Under the pieces are notes generated by a model that worked only from the letters and a program-made list of their open reading frames with translations, searched no databases and was not told the DNA's origin. DNA of 64,000 nucleotides from Pseudomonas rhizoryzae (lineage in GTDB: Bacteria; Pseudomonadota; Gammaproteobacteria; Pseudomonadales; Pseudomonadaceae). The stretch covers positions 62,001 to 126,000 of the forward strand of contig NZ_SULM01000002.1 in assembly GCF_005250615.1 (NCBI RefSeq), read 5' to 3'. Of this stretch, positions 63,239-64,000 are shown one piece after another (position 1 is the first letter of the stretch; each line of letters opens with the position of its first letter). Made by a program: the position numbers and the translations under genes.

Positions 63239-63258
63239 TATTCAACATTTGTTGAATA
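63239..63258. promoter_or_regulatory. palindromic operator between repressor and early gene
   Basis: TATTCAAC-ATTT-GTTGAATA, perfect 8-bp arms, in the divergent control region. A related half-site TTGTTGAA overlaps the repressor start (63217-63210). Confidence 0.72.
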
Positions 63259-63298
63259 TCGTTCACCTCAATTACTTCAAATCACACGAATGTTAACT

Positions 63299-63529
63299 AT
63301 GGCCGACACCTATGCCACCGAGCAAGCCTGCAAAGAGGCGCGAACGCGCCTGGAACTCCAGGGTATTTCCGTAAAGGAGTTCGCGTTGCGCCACCAACTC
63401 AATCCCAGCACCGTCTATGCGGTGCTCAATGGCCAGAAGAAATGCCTGCGCGGCGAGGCCCACCGCAGCGCCGTGTTGCTCGGCATCAAGCCGACGCCAG
63501 CCACGGCCACCGATGCGCCCCAGACGTGA
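63299..63529 (+). CDS. Cro/BcepMu gp16-like DNA-binding protein
   Basis: 76 aa with a helix-turn-helix (GISVKEFALRHQLNPSTVYAVLNGQKKCLRGEAHRSAVLLG), typical of the small gene divergent from P2-like repressors. Another ATG at 63290 is in frame. It probably counter-regulates the repressor. Confidence 0.8.
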   Translation: MADTYATEQACKEARTRLELQGISVKEFALRHQLNPSTVYAVLNGQKKCLRGEAHRSAVLLGIKPTPATATDAPQT

Positions 63530-63580
63530 GCGTCGCCCTGAACCACCCCGTCAGCCCTGCCTCCCGGAGGTCCGCCCATC

Positions 63581-63877
63581 ATGAGTGAATTCCGTCTGGT
63601 CTGCCCCGCCTGCAACGGTCCCTTGGTGATCCGTTGCAGCAAGGGTGAAACCCCCTGCTTCCGCTCGCTGTGGTACCAGTGCAAGAACCTGGCCTGTGGT
63701 GCCACCTTCGGCGGTACCCAGACCATCGACTACCAGCTCAGCCCCTCGGGACTACAGGCGCCGCGCCTGGTGCTGCCACTGGCACCCTCGAAGATCAAGC
63801 GCGCCGCCACCCAGGCCAGCCGCATGACCAGCAACCAGAAGGACCTGCTGGATCCGCTCGAGGAGCCCACGCCATGA
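63581..63877 (+). CDS. ogr: Ogr/Delta-family zinc-finger late activator
   Basis: 98 aa. Cys8, Cys11, Cys34 and Cys39 give C-x2-C-x22-C-x4-C, the exact Ogr/Delta zinc motif, with the family's WYQCKNLACGATF. Ogr proteins switch on P2 late promoters by binding TGT...ACA sites. Five such sites are found in this element. Confidence 0.92.
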   Translation: MSEFRLVCPACNGPLVIRCSKGETPCFRSLWYQCKNLACGATFGGTQTIDYQLSPSGLQAPRLVLPLAPSKIKRAATQASRMTSNQKDLLDPLEEPTP

Positions 63878-64000
63878 CCCGCCACGACCTGGTCCCAGCC
63901 GGCTTCCGTCGCCGGCGTGACGCCCAAGCGCAGGGCCCCTGGCTCGACCTGGCCGCCAGCAGCGCCGACCACCTGGTACTGGTCGACCCGCACGGCCAGC
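63874..64000 (+). CDS. unrecognised gene, cut by the window edge
   Basis: ATG 63874 overlaps the ogr stop (ATGA), so it belongs to the same early operon. The visible 42 residues begin MTRHDLVPAGFRRRRDAQAQ and give no family. Confidence 0.6.
   Translation, partial: MTRHDLVPAGFRRRRDAQAQGPWLDLAASSADHLVLVDPHGQ

Overview
GC-rich Pseudomonas chromosome with one mobile region. Gene order and protein sequences follow Pseudomonas: aceF-dipA-msrA-rlmJ-nhaP2-mscK-selO, warB-warA-colS-colR, groEL-groES-fxsA, ampG-mscS-yajQ-panE. The species cannot be fixed from this window; a Pseudomonas outside P. aeruginosa itself is the best reading.

Positions 1-38239 are ordinary core genome: the end of the pyruvate dehydrogenase E2 gene, a c-di-GMP phosphodiesterase, methionine sulfoxide reductase, rRNA methylation, cation/proton antiport, two mechanosensitive channels, SelO, NAD salvage (pncB), the ColRS envelope-stress system with its LPS-related WarA/WarB partners, the GroESL chaperonin behind a heat-shock promoter, muropeptide import (ampG), ketopantoate reductase, a sensor kinase, cobalamin adenosyltransferase, the ArgP/ArgO pair, a pseudouridine synthase, and an M4 protease next to its emfourin-type inhibitor. 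Two repeat structures stand out: a tandem pair of about 87-bp palindromes (4647-4842) and a 161-bp imperfect palindrome (26260-26420).

A tRNA-Gly(CCC) gene (38374-38447) marks the change to accessory DNA. After about 0.5 kb of gene-poor sequence comes a higBA toxin-antitoxin locus whose toxin is broken twice. Then a P2-type tail and lysis gene set runs from gpX (39753) to gpD (62429) in P2 order: X, holin, endolysin, Rz/Rz1, R, V, W, J, I, fibre, FI, FII, E/E', T, U, D. No capsid, portal, terminase or scaffold gene is present where P2 order would place them (left of X). This suggests a tailocin (R-type-pyocin-like particle) or a headless prophage remnant.

The unusual part is the receptor-binding region. 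There are three complete gpJ-gpI baseplate-wedge pairs and four different fibres with their own chaperones: J1-I1-F1-Tfa1-F2 (42560-48040), J2-I2-F3-Tfa3-hydrolase (49037-52663) and J3-I3-F4 (52890-56039). Five copies of a previously unmarked element, TTGT-N13-ACAA, lie upstream of X, J1, V, J3 and FI. In four of them a GCCA(T/G)(G/C)CTG block sits exactly 35 nt downstream. The element looks like the Ogr-type late activator site of P2, and an Ogr-family zinc-finger gene is present at 63581. Each extra J-I cassette therefore carries its own late promoter.

The right end (62521-64000) is the control region: a 73-aa gene behind a perfect LexA box, a small XRE repressor without a peptidase domain, a palindromic operator, a Cro/gp16-like DNA-binding gene, ogr, and a gene cut by the window edge. 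The suggested circuit is DNA damage -> LexA-controlled inducer -> relief of the repressor -> Ogr -> five late operons. This is inference.
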